From Lacimicrobium alkaliphilum (GTDB lineage: Bacteria > Pseudomonadota > Gammaproteobacteria > Enterobacterales > Alteromonadaceae), in the NCBI RefSeq assembly GCF_002591895.1, contig NZ_NISX01000001.1, positions 62,001-126,000 on the forward strand: a stretch of DNA of 64,000 bases, in the 5' to 3' direction. The notes under the pieces were generated by a model. The model made no database searches. It was not told where the DNA came from and worked only from the letters and a program-made list of their open reading frames with translations. The translations under genes and the position numbers were made by a program. Positions 8,844-16,309 of the stretch are shown piece after piece; position 1 is the first letter of the stretch, and each line of letters begins with the position of its first letter.

Positions 8844-8897
8844 CTGAACCGCTATTTCTCGCAGAGACGCAGGGTCGCAGAGGGATAAGGAGTTAAC
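8844..8897 (+). repeat. Direct repeat, left copy (pair with 9031-9084)
   Basis: About 54 bases starting CTGAACCGCTATTTCTCGC and ending AGAGGGATAAGGAGTTA recur with roughly eight differences at 9031-9084. The left copy also forms an inverted pair with 8908-8933 (TCTCGCAGAGACGCAGGG against CTCTGCGTCTTTGCGC). The two copies bracket repeat copy B, so the whole stretch is a nested repeat array. Confidence 0.65.
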
Positions 8898-8898
8898 G

Positions 8899-9013
8899 GC
8901 TTTAATTCTCTGCGTCTTTGCGCCTCTGCGAGAGTGAAGCCACTGGATTCCCGCCAACAGCGCGCGGGAATGACTGTCTGTCATGCCCGAGTGTCGTTAT
9001 CGGGCATCCAGCG
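8899..9013 (+). repeat. Dispersed hairpin repeat, copy B
   Basis: Same orientation and nearly the same length as copy A, sharing TTTAATTCTCTGCGTCTTTG, CACTGGATTCCCGCCAACAG, CGCGGGAATGAC and TGCCCGAGTGT with TTATCGGGCA. Both hairpins are retained. It lies in the 700-base gene-free stretch between the IS110 relic and rluB. Confidence 0.75.
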
Positions 9014-9030
9014 ACATGTTTGCATCGGAT

Positions 9031-9084
9031 CTGAACAGCTATTTCTCGCCGATGTACAGGGCCGAAGAGGGATAAGGACTTACC
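9031..9084 (+). repeat. Direct repeat, right copy (pair with 8844-8897)
   Basis: Begins CTGAACAGCTATTTCTCGC and ends AGAGGGATAAGGACTTA, matching 8844-8897. The remaining stretch to rluB (9085-9210) shows no gene and presumably carries the rluB promoter. Confidence 0.65.
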
Positions 9085-9210
9085 CCTTTGACTGTTCTGC
9101 GCATTTATTGGTATTAGCTTCGTCCTGCACGTACAATAGCGCCCGTTATTCAGTGAATTTTATGCCAGTGGCTGCATAGCAGTCCTCTGGCCGCATAGAG
9201 TGGAGCGCAG

Positions 9211-10059
9211 GTGAGCGATAAATTACAGAAGGTACTGGCGAATGCCGGTATCGGTTCCCGTCGGGAGATGGAAAAATGGATCAGTGACGGCCGGATTTCG
9301 GTAAACGGTAAAGTGGCCGGGCTGGGCCTGCGGGTGGAGCCGGAAGATAAAATCCGGGTGGATGGCAATCCACTTGGTCCACAGAATCAGAAAACAGTGT
9401 GTCGCGTGCTGATGTATAACAAACCGGAAGGGGAGTTGTGCAGCAGAAAAGATCCTGAAGGTCGGGCCACGGTTTTTGATCGCCTGCCACGCATAAAGAA
9501 TGGTCGCTGGATTGCCGTTGGCCGGCTGGATATCAATACCAGTGGTCTGTTGTTGTTCACCAATGACGGTGAACTGGCTAACGGCCTGATGCACCCCAGT
9601 AAAGAAGTGGAACGCGAATACGCGGTGCGGGTGTATGGCAAAGTTGATGATGCTATGCTCAAACGCCTTAAAGCCGGTGTAAAACTCGAAGACGGTGAAG
9701 CTAAATTTACCAGTATACGTCGCCACCCCGGCGACGAAGAGAGCATGAACCACTGGTTTAATGTGACCCTTTCAGAAGGGCGTAACCGTGAAGTCAGACG
9801 CATGTGGGAGTCTCAGGAGGTAACCGTAAGCCGCCTGATCCGTGTACGCTATGGCGATGTAGAGCTGCAAAAACGCCTGCCGCAGGGCGGCTGGGTTGAG
9901 CTGGAACTTAAAGTGGTAAACGGCCTGCGCAAACTGGCACACCTGGCCCCTGAAACCGAAACTCTGCTGAAAGTGGATGACAAGAAGCAACTGGACCATG
10001 TGCAGATTTCGCGCATGCGCCGGGCAGTCAGAAAACACCAGATCAAAAACAAACAGTAG
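9211..10059 (+). CDS. rluB: 23S rRNA pseudouridine synthase B
   Basis: Isomerises U2605 of 23S rRNA to pseudouridine (Escherichia coli numbering). The N-terminal S4 RNA-binding domain spans about residues 3-50 ([18 protein letters not shown]). The catalytic motif [17 protein letters not shown] holds the nucleophile Asp107. The family signature [13 protein letters not shown] follows. The C-terminus is basic, suited to rRNA contact. The 282-residue protein starts at GTG 9211, after a GGAG. RluB is the best fit among the RsuA/RluB/E/F group because of the S4 domain, the length and proximity to scpAB, but RluB versus RluE/F cannot be proven by eye. Confidence 0.88.
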   Translation: MSDKLQKVLANAGIGSRREMEKWISDGRISVNGKVAGLGLRVEPEDKIRVDGNPLGPQNQKTVCRVLMYNKPEGELCSRKDPEGRATVFDRLPRIKNGRWIAVGRLDINTSGLLLFTNDGELANGLMHPSKEVEREYAVRVYGKVDDAMLKRLKAGVKLEDGEAKFTSIRRHPGDEESMNHWFNVTLSEGRNREVRRMWESQEVTVSRLIRVRYGDVELQKRLPQGGWVELELKVVNGLRKLAHLAPETETLLKVDDKKQLDHVQISRMRRAVRKHQIKNKQ

Positions 10060-10208
10060 GGCCCCAGCCCTTCGGGTTGAGGCAAAAAAAGCTTCACTGT
10101 GCGTTAATCACGGCTTGTTTAGATGACTAAACCACACCGCTCGCGCCTTGATTGAAGTATTTTTTGCTCTCAACAGAGACGAATATAAAAGGTAAACAGG
10201 CCCTTATT

Positions 10209-11168
10209 ATGCATAACGTTGCTGTCAGACATTGGTATGGCTTTGGCCTTTCTCTGCTTACCGCGTTGTTGTGGGGCATGCTGCCGGTTTTTCTTAAGCT
10301 CAGTTTGCAGGTGATGGATGCCATTACCATCACCTGGTTTCGTTTTACCCTGGCGGCGGTGTTTGTGGGGATGATGCTCTACAAGACCAAGGCACTGCCC
10401 CCCATGCGCTCCATCAGTCGCAGCAATAACCTGTTGTTGTTTATAGCCGCAGCGGGCCTGATTGCCAATTATGTACTCTATTTGCAGGGCGTGGATTACC
10501 TCAACCCCGAAACGGCACAGGTGCTGATTCAACTGGCGCCATTTTTGCTGATGCTGGGCGGAATACTGCTGTATAAAGAGCGTTTTAACCGCCTGGAAAC
10601 CTTCGGTGCGTTAACTCTTTTAAGTGGTCTGTTGCTTTTCTTTAACGAGCGTTTACCACTGCTGTTCAGTTCATTGGGAATATATACTCAGGGCGTGCTG
10701 TTTATCATTGTGGCGGCAGTGACCTGGGCGGTATACGCACTATCACAAAAGGTGTTGCTCAGGGCCATTACGGCCAAACAACTTACTCTGATCCTCTATT
10801 GCGCTGGTTGCCTGGTATTACTGCCTTTTTCAGAAATTGCGCTGATAACGGATATGAGCACATTACAGTTCTGGGCGCTGATGTTCTGCTGTGCCAATAC
10901 GGTAGTGGGCTATGGGGCGTTTACCGAGGCCCTGCATGTATGGCATGCATCTAAAGTCAGTGCAGTGATTGCGCTGGCTCCGCTGTTTACCTTTTTAAGT
11001 ATGGAAGGGGCAGTACGAATCTGGCCACAGCATTTTGTTCCCAGCGACCTGGATCACTGGGCTTATATCGGTGCAGCCATGGTGATGGTGGGCTCGATGT
11101 TAACTGCTGTAGGTAAAGGTAAGCAGCAGGCTTTGCCCGTTAAAGCGCCTAACACTAACGAAAGTTAA
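10209..11168 (+). CDS. EamA-family (DMT) transporter
   Basis: Inner-membrane permease of the drug/metabolite transporter superfamily with two EamA repeats of five helices. The ATG at 10209 is preferred over an upstream TTG because it starts the first helix region directly (MHNVAVRHWYGFGLSLLTALLWG). Hydrophobic segments recur roughly every 25-30 residues. YVLYLQGVDYLNPETAQVLIQ and the internal repeat VVGYGAFTEALHVWHASKVSAV are typical. Length is 319 residues. The substrate cannot be deduced. DUF2750 and csdE follow at short spacing, so co-transcription is possible. Confidence 0.85.
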   Translation: MHNVAVRHWYGFGLSLLTALLWGMLPVFLKLSLQVMDAITITWFRFTLAAVFVGMMLYKTKALPPMRSISRSNNLLLFIAAAGLIANYVLYLQGVDYLNPETAQVLIQLAPFLLMLGGILLYKERFNRLETFGALTLLSGLLLFFNERLPLLFSSLGIYTQGVLFIIVAAVTWAVYALSQKVLLRAITAKQLTLILYCAGCLVLLPFSEIALITDMSTLQFWALMFCCANTVVGYGAFTEALHVWHASKVSAVIALAPLFTFLSMEGAVRIWPQHFVPSDLDHWAYIGAAMVMVGSMLTAVGKGKQQALPVKAPNTNES

Positions 11169-11184
11169 AATATAAGAGCCGGTT

Positions 11185-11559
11185 ATGACCCAAACTTTTT
11201 CTGATCTTATTGCCATGGACGCCGAACAGCGCGCCGAATATACCTTTACCACGCTGCTCAGCCAGGGCCAGCTCTGGGGCCTGTCACAAAAAGCCGTATG
11301 GGCCATGCTCAGCGCCGAGGGGGATGCCTGTACGCCGCTGTTCCCTGACCAGCAAACGGCGCAACATTGGGCCGATGTGCATTTCCCGGGGGCGAAAGCC
11401 ACAGCCATCAGCCTTGACGAGCTGCAGAATACTCTCTTCAGCCAGTGGCAACCCGATGAGGTGATGCTGATGCTGTTCCCGGTGGTACGCGAAGAAGACG
11501 CCATCGTGGTAAAAATCGATGAAATGCAACAGGCCATTGCCGAAGAACAGTCCCGCTGA
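11185..11559 (+). CDS. DUF2750 domain-containing protein
   Basis: Small soluble protein of 124 residues matching the DUF2750 family, function unknown. It begins MTQTFSDLIAMDAEQRAEYT and has the conserved-looking WGLSQKAVWAML and FPDQQTAQHWA segments, with an acidic C-terminal half. No signal peptide or membrane segment is seen. It lies 16 bases after the EamA transporter and 10 bases before csdE, so the three probably share a transcript. Confidence 0.75.
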   Translation: MTQTFSDLIAMDAEQRAEYTFTTLLSQGQLWGLSQKAVWAMLSAEGDACTPLFPDQQTAQHWADVHFPGAKATAISLDELQNTLFSQWQPDEVMLMLFPVVREEDAIVVKIDEMQQAIAEEQSR

Positions 11560-11569
11560 GTTTTAATTT

Positions 11570-11971
11570 ATGGGTGATATCTTCCAACCCGGCCCGGTGG
11601 CCTTATCAGTACAACAAGCCAGAGGCTGGGACAACCAGTTAAGGGCACTGATGCTGGCCGGTAAACAGCTGCCCATATTGCCCGAAAGCCTGCGCACAAC
11701 GCAGTACGAAGTGCAGGGCTGTGAAAGCCAGGTATGGCTGCAGATGACAACAGCTCAACAGCAGATAACGTTGCGGGCCTTTTCGCCGAGTAAGATTGTG
11801 CGCGGGCTGTTAGCCCTTATCTGTGAAGCGCTGGCAGGAAAAACCCCTGAGCAGATAAAAGCCTTTGATCTGCAACGCTATCTGGCAGAGATTAACCTTG
11901 AACGGCATTTAAGCCAGTCTCGCAATAATGGCCTGCACCAGGTGATGCAGGCAATACTGAATCAGATATAA
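11570..11971 (+). CDS. csdE: SufE/CsdE family sulfur acceptor protein
   Basis: Accepts persulfide sulfur from a cysteine desulfurase on a conserved cysteine. The 133-residue protein has the diagnostic GCESQVWL with the acceptor Cys51, followed by FSPSKIVRGLLALI. CsdE rather than SufE is favoured because tcdA (csdL), whose product binds CsdE, lies convergent next door and no suf genes are present. The desulfurase csdA is not in this window. Expected role: sulfur relay that supports cyclic t6A formation. Confidence 0.8.
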   Translation: MGDIFQPGPVALSVQQARGWDNQLRALMLAGKQLPILPESLRTTQYEVQGCESQVWLQMTTAQQQITLRAFSPSKIVRGLLALICEALAGKTPEQIKAFDLQRYLAEINLERHLSQSRNNGLHQVMQAILNQI

Positions 11972-12001
11972 GTTTTATCCGTGACCATCGGCGGGAAGTG
12001 A

Positions 12002-12085
12002 AGTTATGATCGAAAACACGCGGTAAATCCTTCCCTGGACGCTCCGCCACAGCATCCCTGCTGTGGAGGGTTTTCAATCATAACT
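12002..12085. repeat. Composite palindrome between csdE and tcdA
   Basis: AGTTATGATCGAAAAC (12002-12017) and its complement at 12070-12085 pair with one mismatch. Inside them CCACAGCA (12047-12054) and TGCTGTGG (12059-12066) form a second perfect hairpin. The 84-base unit sits exactly between two convergent genes. It may act as a bidirectional terminator or be a small MITE-like repeat; there is no clear T tract. Confidence 0.6.
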
Positions 12086-12118
12086 CCACCACCCACCAGT
12101 GATTGTTTATTTAGCTTT

Positions 12119-12916
12119 TTAATCCGCCTGGTGTTTGCGCTCACAGCGCTGCAGGTATTTTTCCATAGCGCGGGCGGCGGCCACAAACCCAAAGGTGCCG
12201 GTAACCGCCACTGAGGCACCAAAACCTGAATTGCAATCCAGTTTTACGCCGCCATCGGCAAAGTCCTTAGTCTGGCACACCGTGCCATCGGCCTGCGGAT
12301 AACGGAGCTGCTCGGTGGAATACACACAATCCACCGCAAAACGGCGTTTGGGATTACTGGTAAAGCCATAATCGCGACGCAATAGCCCGCGGACTTTGGC
12401 AGCGAGCGGATCCTGCTTTGTTTTACTTAAATCGGCGATGTCGACCTGGGTAGGATCCGTCTGGCCACCGGCACCGCCAACCGTCAGCACCGGTATTTTA
12501 CGCCGCTTACAATGGGCGATAATTGCCGCCTTGGCCTTCACCGAATCGGTGGCATCAATCACATAATCAAATCCGCTCAGGTACTCGCGCACATTTTCAG
12601 GGGTAACAAAATCCTCAATGCAATTGACGTCACATTCGGGGTTAATCAGCCCGATACGCTGCGCCATTATCTCGGTTTTATCCGTGCCCACAGTGTCGGT
12701 TAAAGCATGGATCTGACGGTTAACATTGGTGGTGCAGATATCATCCAGATCAATCAGCGTCAGCTTACCCACGGCAGTACGCGCCAGCGCCTCGGCCACC
12801 CAACTGCCGACACCGCCAATGCCAATAATGCAGAAATGGGCCTGCTTCAGCCAAGCTGTATGCTGCTGACCATAAAGTCGCTGAGTACCGCCAAAGCGCT
12901 GGGAGAAATCACTCAT
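12119..12916 (-). CDS. tcdA: tRNA threonylcarbamoyladenosine dehydratase
   Basis: E1-like ATP-dependent enzyme (also CsdL) that cyclises t6A to ct6A at position 37 of ANN-decoding tRNAs. The ThiF/MoeB fold is shown by the nucleotide loop GIGGVGSWVAEAL (about residues 32-44), LIDLDDICTTNVNRQ and the substrate loop VIDATDSVKAK. The C-terminal half contains RFAVDCVYSTEQ and SGFGASVAVTGTFG, typical of TcdA and absent from MoeB. Length is 265 residues, as expected. It faces csdE, the sulfur-transfer partner. Confidence 0.92.
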   Translation of the reverse strand: MSDFSQRFGGTQRLYGQQHTAWLKQAHFCIIGIGGVGSWVAEALARTAVGKLTLIDLDDICTTNVNRQIHALTDTVGTDKTEIMAQRIGLINPECDVNCIEDFVTPENVREYLSGFDYVIDATDSVKAKAAIIAHCKRRKIPVLTVGGAGGQTDPTQVDIADLSKTKQDPLAAKVRGLLRRDYGFTSNPKRRFAVDCVYSTEQLRYPQADGTVCQTKDFADGGVKLDCNSGFGASVAVTGTFGFVAAARAMEKYLQRCERKHQAD

Positions 12917-13271
12917 TTAAGAATCTGTAGACCGCCAATAAAGGGCGCAGAATATACCATAGCGCCCCGTTGCCACCAATACGGTGCATTATTGTATCAA
13001 TAAAGAGAAGCAAAGGATTGAACTATCAGAATTAGACGTTACTGTGCGCGAACAACGCTGATGTCACTGAAAAGCCTGACATTTCACACGCCATAGAATT
13101 GCACTGCTGCCAAGGCTGGGGCATAGTAAACTCACAGAAGGGAATCGGATCCCCATAGCTCCCGTAGTTTCAAGCCAATGATTATTAGCCGGAAATCTGG
13201 TTAGCGACAGGTTTTACGTTAAGTTGGGGATAGAACGATTCCGGTTATCTAAACGTTGTGACCTACCAAGA
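12917..13271. other. Gene-free stretch upstream of brnTA
   Basis: About 355 bases between the tcdA start and the brnT promoter. I see no reading frame with family resemblance, no tRNA and no clear repeat. The left end probably carries the tcdA promoter. It forms the left edge of a small accessory patch with two toxin-antitoxin loci. Confidence 0.5.
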
Positions 13272-13309
13272 TTGACAGTTCGACAGAATGTACATACGGT
13301 GTACGTATG
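13272..13309 (+). promoter_or_regulatory. brnTA promoter and operator overlapping the brnT start
   Basis: A perfect TTGACA (13272-13277) is followed after 17 bases by TACGGT (13295-13300). A perfect inverted repeat CATACG-GTGTA-CGTATG occupies 13293-13309 and includes the brnT ATG. BrnA antitoxins are known to repress their own promoter, so this is a likely BrnA/BrnT operator. Transcription would start at or next to the ATG, implying a leaderless mRNA; no ribosome site is present. Confidence 0.6.
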
Positions 13310-13588
13310 ATTAAGTTTGCGTGGGATCAGAACAAGGCTGACTCAAACCTCACAAAGCATGGGGTTTCGTTTTATGAGGCGAAATCAGTGTTTTACGATG
13401 AGTTCGCTATCCAATTCTTTGATGATGAGAATTCGTCTCCTTCCGAAGACCGCTTCCTCATGTTGGGAATGAGTAATGAAGCCCGCGTCCTGGTAGTGTG
13501 TCACTGTGAGCGTGAGCACGGCGAAACTATTCGGATTATTTCTGCGCGTAAAGCAACCAGTAAAGAGCGAAAATATTATGAGGGGTGA
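13307..13588 (+). CDS. brnT: BrnT family type II toxin
   Basis: Toxin of the BrnTA module, a RelE-like ribonuclease that inhibits translation. The 93-residue protein has the family layout: FAWDQNKADSNLTKHGVSFYEA, VFYDEFAIQFFDDE, EDRFLMLGMS, RVLVVCHCER and RIISARKATSKERKYYE. The R/H residues in these strands are the usual catalytic candidates. The gene starts within its own operator and lacks a Shine-Dalgarno sequence. Its stop overlaps the possible GTG start of brnA. Confidence 0.88.
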   Translation: MIKFAWDQNKADSNLTKHGVSFYEAKSVFYDEFAIQFFDDENSSPSEDRFLMLGMSNEARVLVVCHCEREHGETIRIISARKATSKERKYYEG

Positions 13589-13593
13589 GCGTC

Positions 13594-13818
13594 ATGAGAG
13601 ATGAATATGATTTTTCAACAATGAAATCACGCAAGAATCCATATGCTTCTAAATTAAAAAAGCCAGTAACAATAAGGCTTAGCGAAGATGTTGTCGGATA
13701 TTTTAAGGAGATGGCAGAAGAAACCGGAGTACCTTATCAAAGCCTGATTAACCTTTATCTCAGAGATTGTGCCGCACATCATAAAAAGATCGACATTTCC
13801 TGGCACACGAAGCCATAA
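13594..13818 (+). CDS. brnA: BrnA family antitoxin
   Basis: Antitoxin that neutralises BrnT and represses the operon as a DNA-binding protein of ribbon-helix-helix type. The C-terminal half, KKPVTIRLSEDVVGYFKEMA followed by ETGVPYQSLINLYLRDC, is the characteristic BrnA/CopG-like segment. ATG at 13594 is chosen, with GAGGGG about eight bases upstream. GTG at 13585, overlapping the brnT stop, is an alternative that adds three residues. Length of about 74 residues is usual. Confidence 0.82.
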   Translation: MRDEYDFSTMKSRKNPYASKLKKPVTIRLSEDVVGYFKEMAEETGVPYQSLINLYLRDCAAHHKKIDISWHTKP

Positions 13819-13862
13819 AAAGCATTTCAGCGAACAAGCCGCTGAATAAGGCGGTATGCAGG

Positions 13863-13890
13863 CTGACCCCGTTGCGCAATGCGCTACAAT
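13863..13890 (+). promoter_or_regulatory. Putative promoter of orphan higA
   Basis: CTGACC (13863-13868) and TACAAT (13885-13890) are separated by 16 bases and lie 29 bases before the higA ATG. This would let higA be expressed without higB. Motif evidence only. Confidence 0.4.
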
Positions 13891-13892
13891 AT

Positions 13893-13919
13893 TCCCATGA
13901 TTATGAGGATTACCACTAA
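13893..13919 (+). pseudogene. HigB toxin C-terminal remnant
   Basis: Directly before higA the frame reads SHDYEDYH and stops at TAA, whose last base is the first base of the higA ATG. HigB toxins commonly end in NYEDYH, with exactly this stop/start overlap to higA. Upstream of these codons the reading frame has no HigB similarity. Only the last six to eight codons survive, so the toxin has been lost. Confidence 0.6.
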
Positions 13920-14212
13920 TGAAGATGTATAACCCCCCACACCCCGGCGAGTTCATTCTGGCTACCTATATGGAGCCTTTTGGCCTGAGTTGCCGTTATC
14001 TGGCGGGGCGGTTGGATGTATCTCCGTCCACCTTAAACCGCCTGCTTAAGCAGCAGAGCGGTATTAGCCCGGAAATGGCGCTGCGTCTTTCCAAGGCGTT
14101 GGGCCGGACTCCTGAAAGCTGGCTCGCGATGCAAGACATGTATGACCTCTGGGTTGCGGAAAAAAACGTTAAGCTCGACAAGGTGCAAAAAGTTGACCTT
14201 AATGCCGCATAA
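13919..14212 (+). CDS. higA: HigA family antitoxin (XRE-type regulator), orphan
   Basis: Antitoxin of the HigBA type with a helix-turn-helix domain: HPGEFILATYMEPFGLSCRYLA, GRLDVSPSTLNRLLKQQSG, ISPEMALRLSKALGRTPESW and LAMQDMYDLW. These are the diagnostic HigA segments and the length (97 residues) is normal. The cognate HigB is reduced to a C-terminal fragment just upstream. An orphan antitoxin may protect against related toxins or act as a plain repressor. GAGG lies about ten bases before the start. Confidence 0.88.
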   Translation: MKMYNPPHPGEFILATYMEPFGLSCRYLAGRLDVSPSTLNRLLKQQSGISPEMALRLSKALGRTPESWLAMQDMYDLWVAEKNVKLDKVQKVDLNAA

Positions 14213-14228
14213 CCAGGCCATTCAGTTC

Positions 14229-14279
14229 GCGCACTTCGTGCGCCGGGCATCGTTTCACTCGCCTGTATAAGGCGAAACG
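14229..14279. repeat. Tandem hairpins downstream of higA
   Basis: GCGCAC-TTC-GTGCGC (14229-14243) is followed by CGTTTC-ACTCGCC-TGTATAA-GGCGAAACG (14251-14279). The second ends in CGTTAGCC. The arrangement recalls integron attC recombination sites, but the core sites do not fit the consensus well, so they may simply be terminators. Confidence 0.4.
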
Positions 14280-14302
14280 TTAGCCAGAAAAAAGGAAGTC
14301 AA

Positions 14303-14908
14303 GTGAAAGGGATAAATAGCTTATTAATCAAACAAGGCCATTTGGTCTGGATATTCTCGATTATTAACATTGGGTTGGGCGTTGTCATTCCAGGCTTTGA
14401 TTTTTTTGCGAAAAGTATCAGCCATGTTGCGCTTGAAGCGCCGGTTTTTGCCTATATTCATCGCGTGGCAGATATTGTGATTGGCCTTTCCATGTGTCTT
14501 TTTGCTTTAGGGATACAAGTTTCCTCCCCAGGCCGGTTTTCGGTTGCCATGCTGTCCACCTTACTACTGGGTATAAGCATGATTAGCGCAGGGATCTGGA
14601 CATTGGAAAGCCCCCTGCATCTGCTTTATAACTTATCCATTTTTATGATTATTGTGCCGATGGCATTTGCCCTGGAGTTTAAGAACACCATTAGATCAGA
14701 GACCTTTGAAAACTTTTCGGTTGCAGTAACACTACTGCACGTTTTCATGTTCTGGATGATTTATGCCGGGTTTATTCCATCAGAGTTAAATGGATTAATA
14801 CAGAGAATATGGGCCATTCCGACAATGGGCTGGTTTGGTGTTGCTGCCTACATGCTAGGTTTGCAGCAGTTTTTGGCTAACAAGCAAACTCAGTCGATGC
14901 CTGGTTGA
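14303..14908 (+). CDS. DUF998-like integral membrane protein
   Basis: A 201-residue, very hydrophobic protein with about six predicted helices (roughly residues 12-32, 45-68, 78-97, 105-123, 138-156 and 172-190). The layout and the GFDFFAKSISHVALEAP segment after helix 1 resemble DUF998 membrane proteins. No catalytic motif or transport signature is recognisable, so no function is proposed. The GTG at 14303 follows AGGAAG. It is less G+C-rich in appearance than its neighbours and lies in the accessory patch with the toxin-antitoxin genes. Confidence 0.65.
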   Translation: MKGINSLLIKQGHLVWIFSIINIGLGVVIPGFDFFAKSISHVALEAPVFAYIHRVADIVIGLSMCLFALGIQVSSPGRFSVAMLSTLLLGISMISAGIWTLESPLHLLYNLSIFMIIVPMAFALEFKNTIRSETFENFSVAVTLLHVFMFWMIYAGFIPSELNGLIQRIWAIPTMGWFGVAAYMLGLQQFLANKQTQSMPG

Positions 14909-15140
14909 AATCAAGGGGGCAAGGGGTGGTAAGACTTTAAAATCACACGGCGTAAAATGTTGTCTATGCCACAAATCGTAGTGGCATGACTGGTGCAGTC
15001 AAAGGGGAGTAAGCCGTTCTGTCCGCCCATTTTGCGGAACGGCTATTGGCAGAAATTGATTGTCTTCTGCAGAGATCGGATAACACCTATACTGGTTTTA
15101 ACACAGCGGCATTGACGCTAAGGCTTTGGAATCTTCGACT

Positions 15141-16079
15141 ATGTTTTTCAGGATTTACAACAAACTTCCCGCTCCGGTCAGGCACTGGCTCGGCATTTTG
15201 GGTGCGGCAAGCCAGAACTGGCTGGCCAGCCAGGCTTTTATTTACGCCGCAGCACTGGCATTTTTCACGGTTTTTTCTATTGCGCCGATTCTGGTGGCGG
15301 TTGTCACTCTGGTGGGGCTGGTGATCGGGGAGAGGGCGGTACAGGGGCAACTTTTTGAGCAGCTTGAGGGAACCCTCGGTCCGGAAGCCGCAGGTGTGGT
15401 GCAAACAGCAGTGATCAATTCACAGATTGACCAGAGTGGTATCTGGCCTGCGGTGATCGGGATAGGTGCCACCATAGTCGGTGCCACCACGGTTTTCGCG
15501 CAGATGCAGCAGTCCCTCAATCAGATCTGGGATGTTGCGCCGCGCCCTACCAGAAACAGTTTGTGGATCTTTATCAAGAGCCGCTTACTGTCACTGACTA
15601 TCATCCTGGCTATCGGTTTTATCCTGTTGGTTTCTTTGTTGTTGTCTGTGGCGTTGCGCGGCGTCATGGTATTCGCGGAGGAATGGCTGCCGGTTCCAGG
15701 TCTGGCAATGGTGGGCATGGAATTATTCCTGTCACTGTTCGTCATCACGTTGCTGTTCGCGGCGATGTTCAAGATCCTGCCTGACGTACTGCTGTCCTGG
15801 AGAGATGTGATGCTCGGTGCGTTGATCACCGCAGTGCTGTTCACGGTGGGCCGTTCACTTATTTCCATTTACCTGGCTTATACGGCCACGGCATCGGCCT
15901 ATGGCGCCGCTGGCTCTCTGGCATTGCTGCTGCTTTGGGTGAATTATTCCTCGATGATCCTGCTGTTCGGTGCGGCGTTTACCCGCGCACACCTCGAAGG
16001 CAGAGGCCTGCCTATCCGCCCCAAGAGCACGGCAGTAATTGTGCATCGGCAATTGATTGATGAAGTGCATCACGGCTGA
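15141..16079 (+). CDS. YihY/BrkB family inner-membrane protein
   Basis: Polytopic inner-membrane protein of the YihY/BrkB (once called RNase BN) family; the biological role is unsettled. The 312-residue protein has the family hallmarks: AAALAFFTVFSIAPILV near the start, QIWDVAPRPTRNSLWIFIKSRL in the centre, and YTATASAYGAAGSLALLLLWV near the end. Six helices are expected. ATG at 15141 is chosen over TTG at 15126. The preceding 230 bases show no gene. Confidence 0.87.
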   Translation: MFFRIYNKLPAPVRHWLGILGAASQNWLASQAFIYAAALAFFTVFSIAPILVAVVTLVGLVIGERAVQGQLFEQLEGTLGPEAAGVVQTAVINSQIDQSGIWPAVIGIGATIVGATTVFAQMQQSLNQIWDVAPRPTRNSLWIFIKSRLLSLTIILAIGFILLVSLLLSVALRGVMVFAEEWLPVPGLAMVGMELFLSLFVITLLFAAMFKILPDVLLSWRDVMLGALITAVLFTVGRSLISIYLAYTATASAYGAAGSLALLLLWVNYSSMILLFGAAFTRAHLEGRGLPIRPKSTAVIVHRQLIDEVHHG

Positions 16080-16309
16080 GGATTTGTTAGCTATGAGAGG
16101 AATACATTGCACTCGGACCTTTACCGCTTAAGAGATGGAATGTAATGCTTCTATTTCCCGGTAAAGCGTCTCGCCTATAGTCACGTGCTGTTCAGCTGTT
16201 ATCGCCAGTGGGCTGGCGACAGACTCTGTTCGGTTGGAATCGAAGCCAACCAAGGACATTTTTTGATGGCTGGCAGAACGTTATACCTTTTGCAATGTGA
16301 TGGCCGGAA

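Noticed and set aside
10060..10092. Hairpin GCCCCAGCCC/GGTTGAGGC after rluB as a terminator
   Set aside because: The stem has a mismatch and no T tract on the plus strand; a run of A follows instead.
14251..14286. A true integron attC site
   Set aside because: The terminal CGTTAGCC does not fit the GTTRRRY core, no matching left core was found, and no integrase is present; kept only as a low-interest lead.
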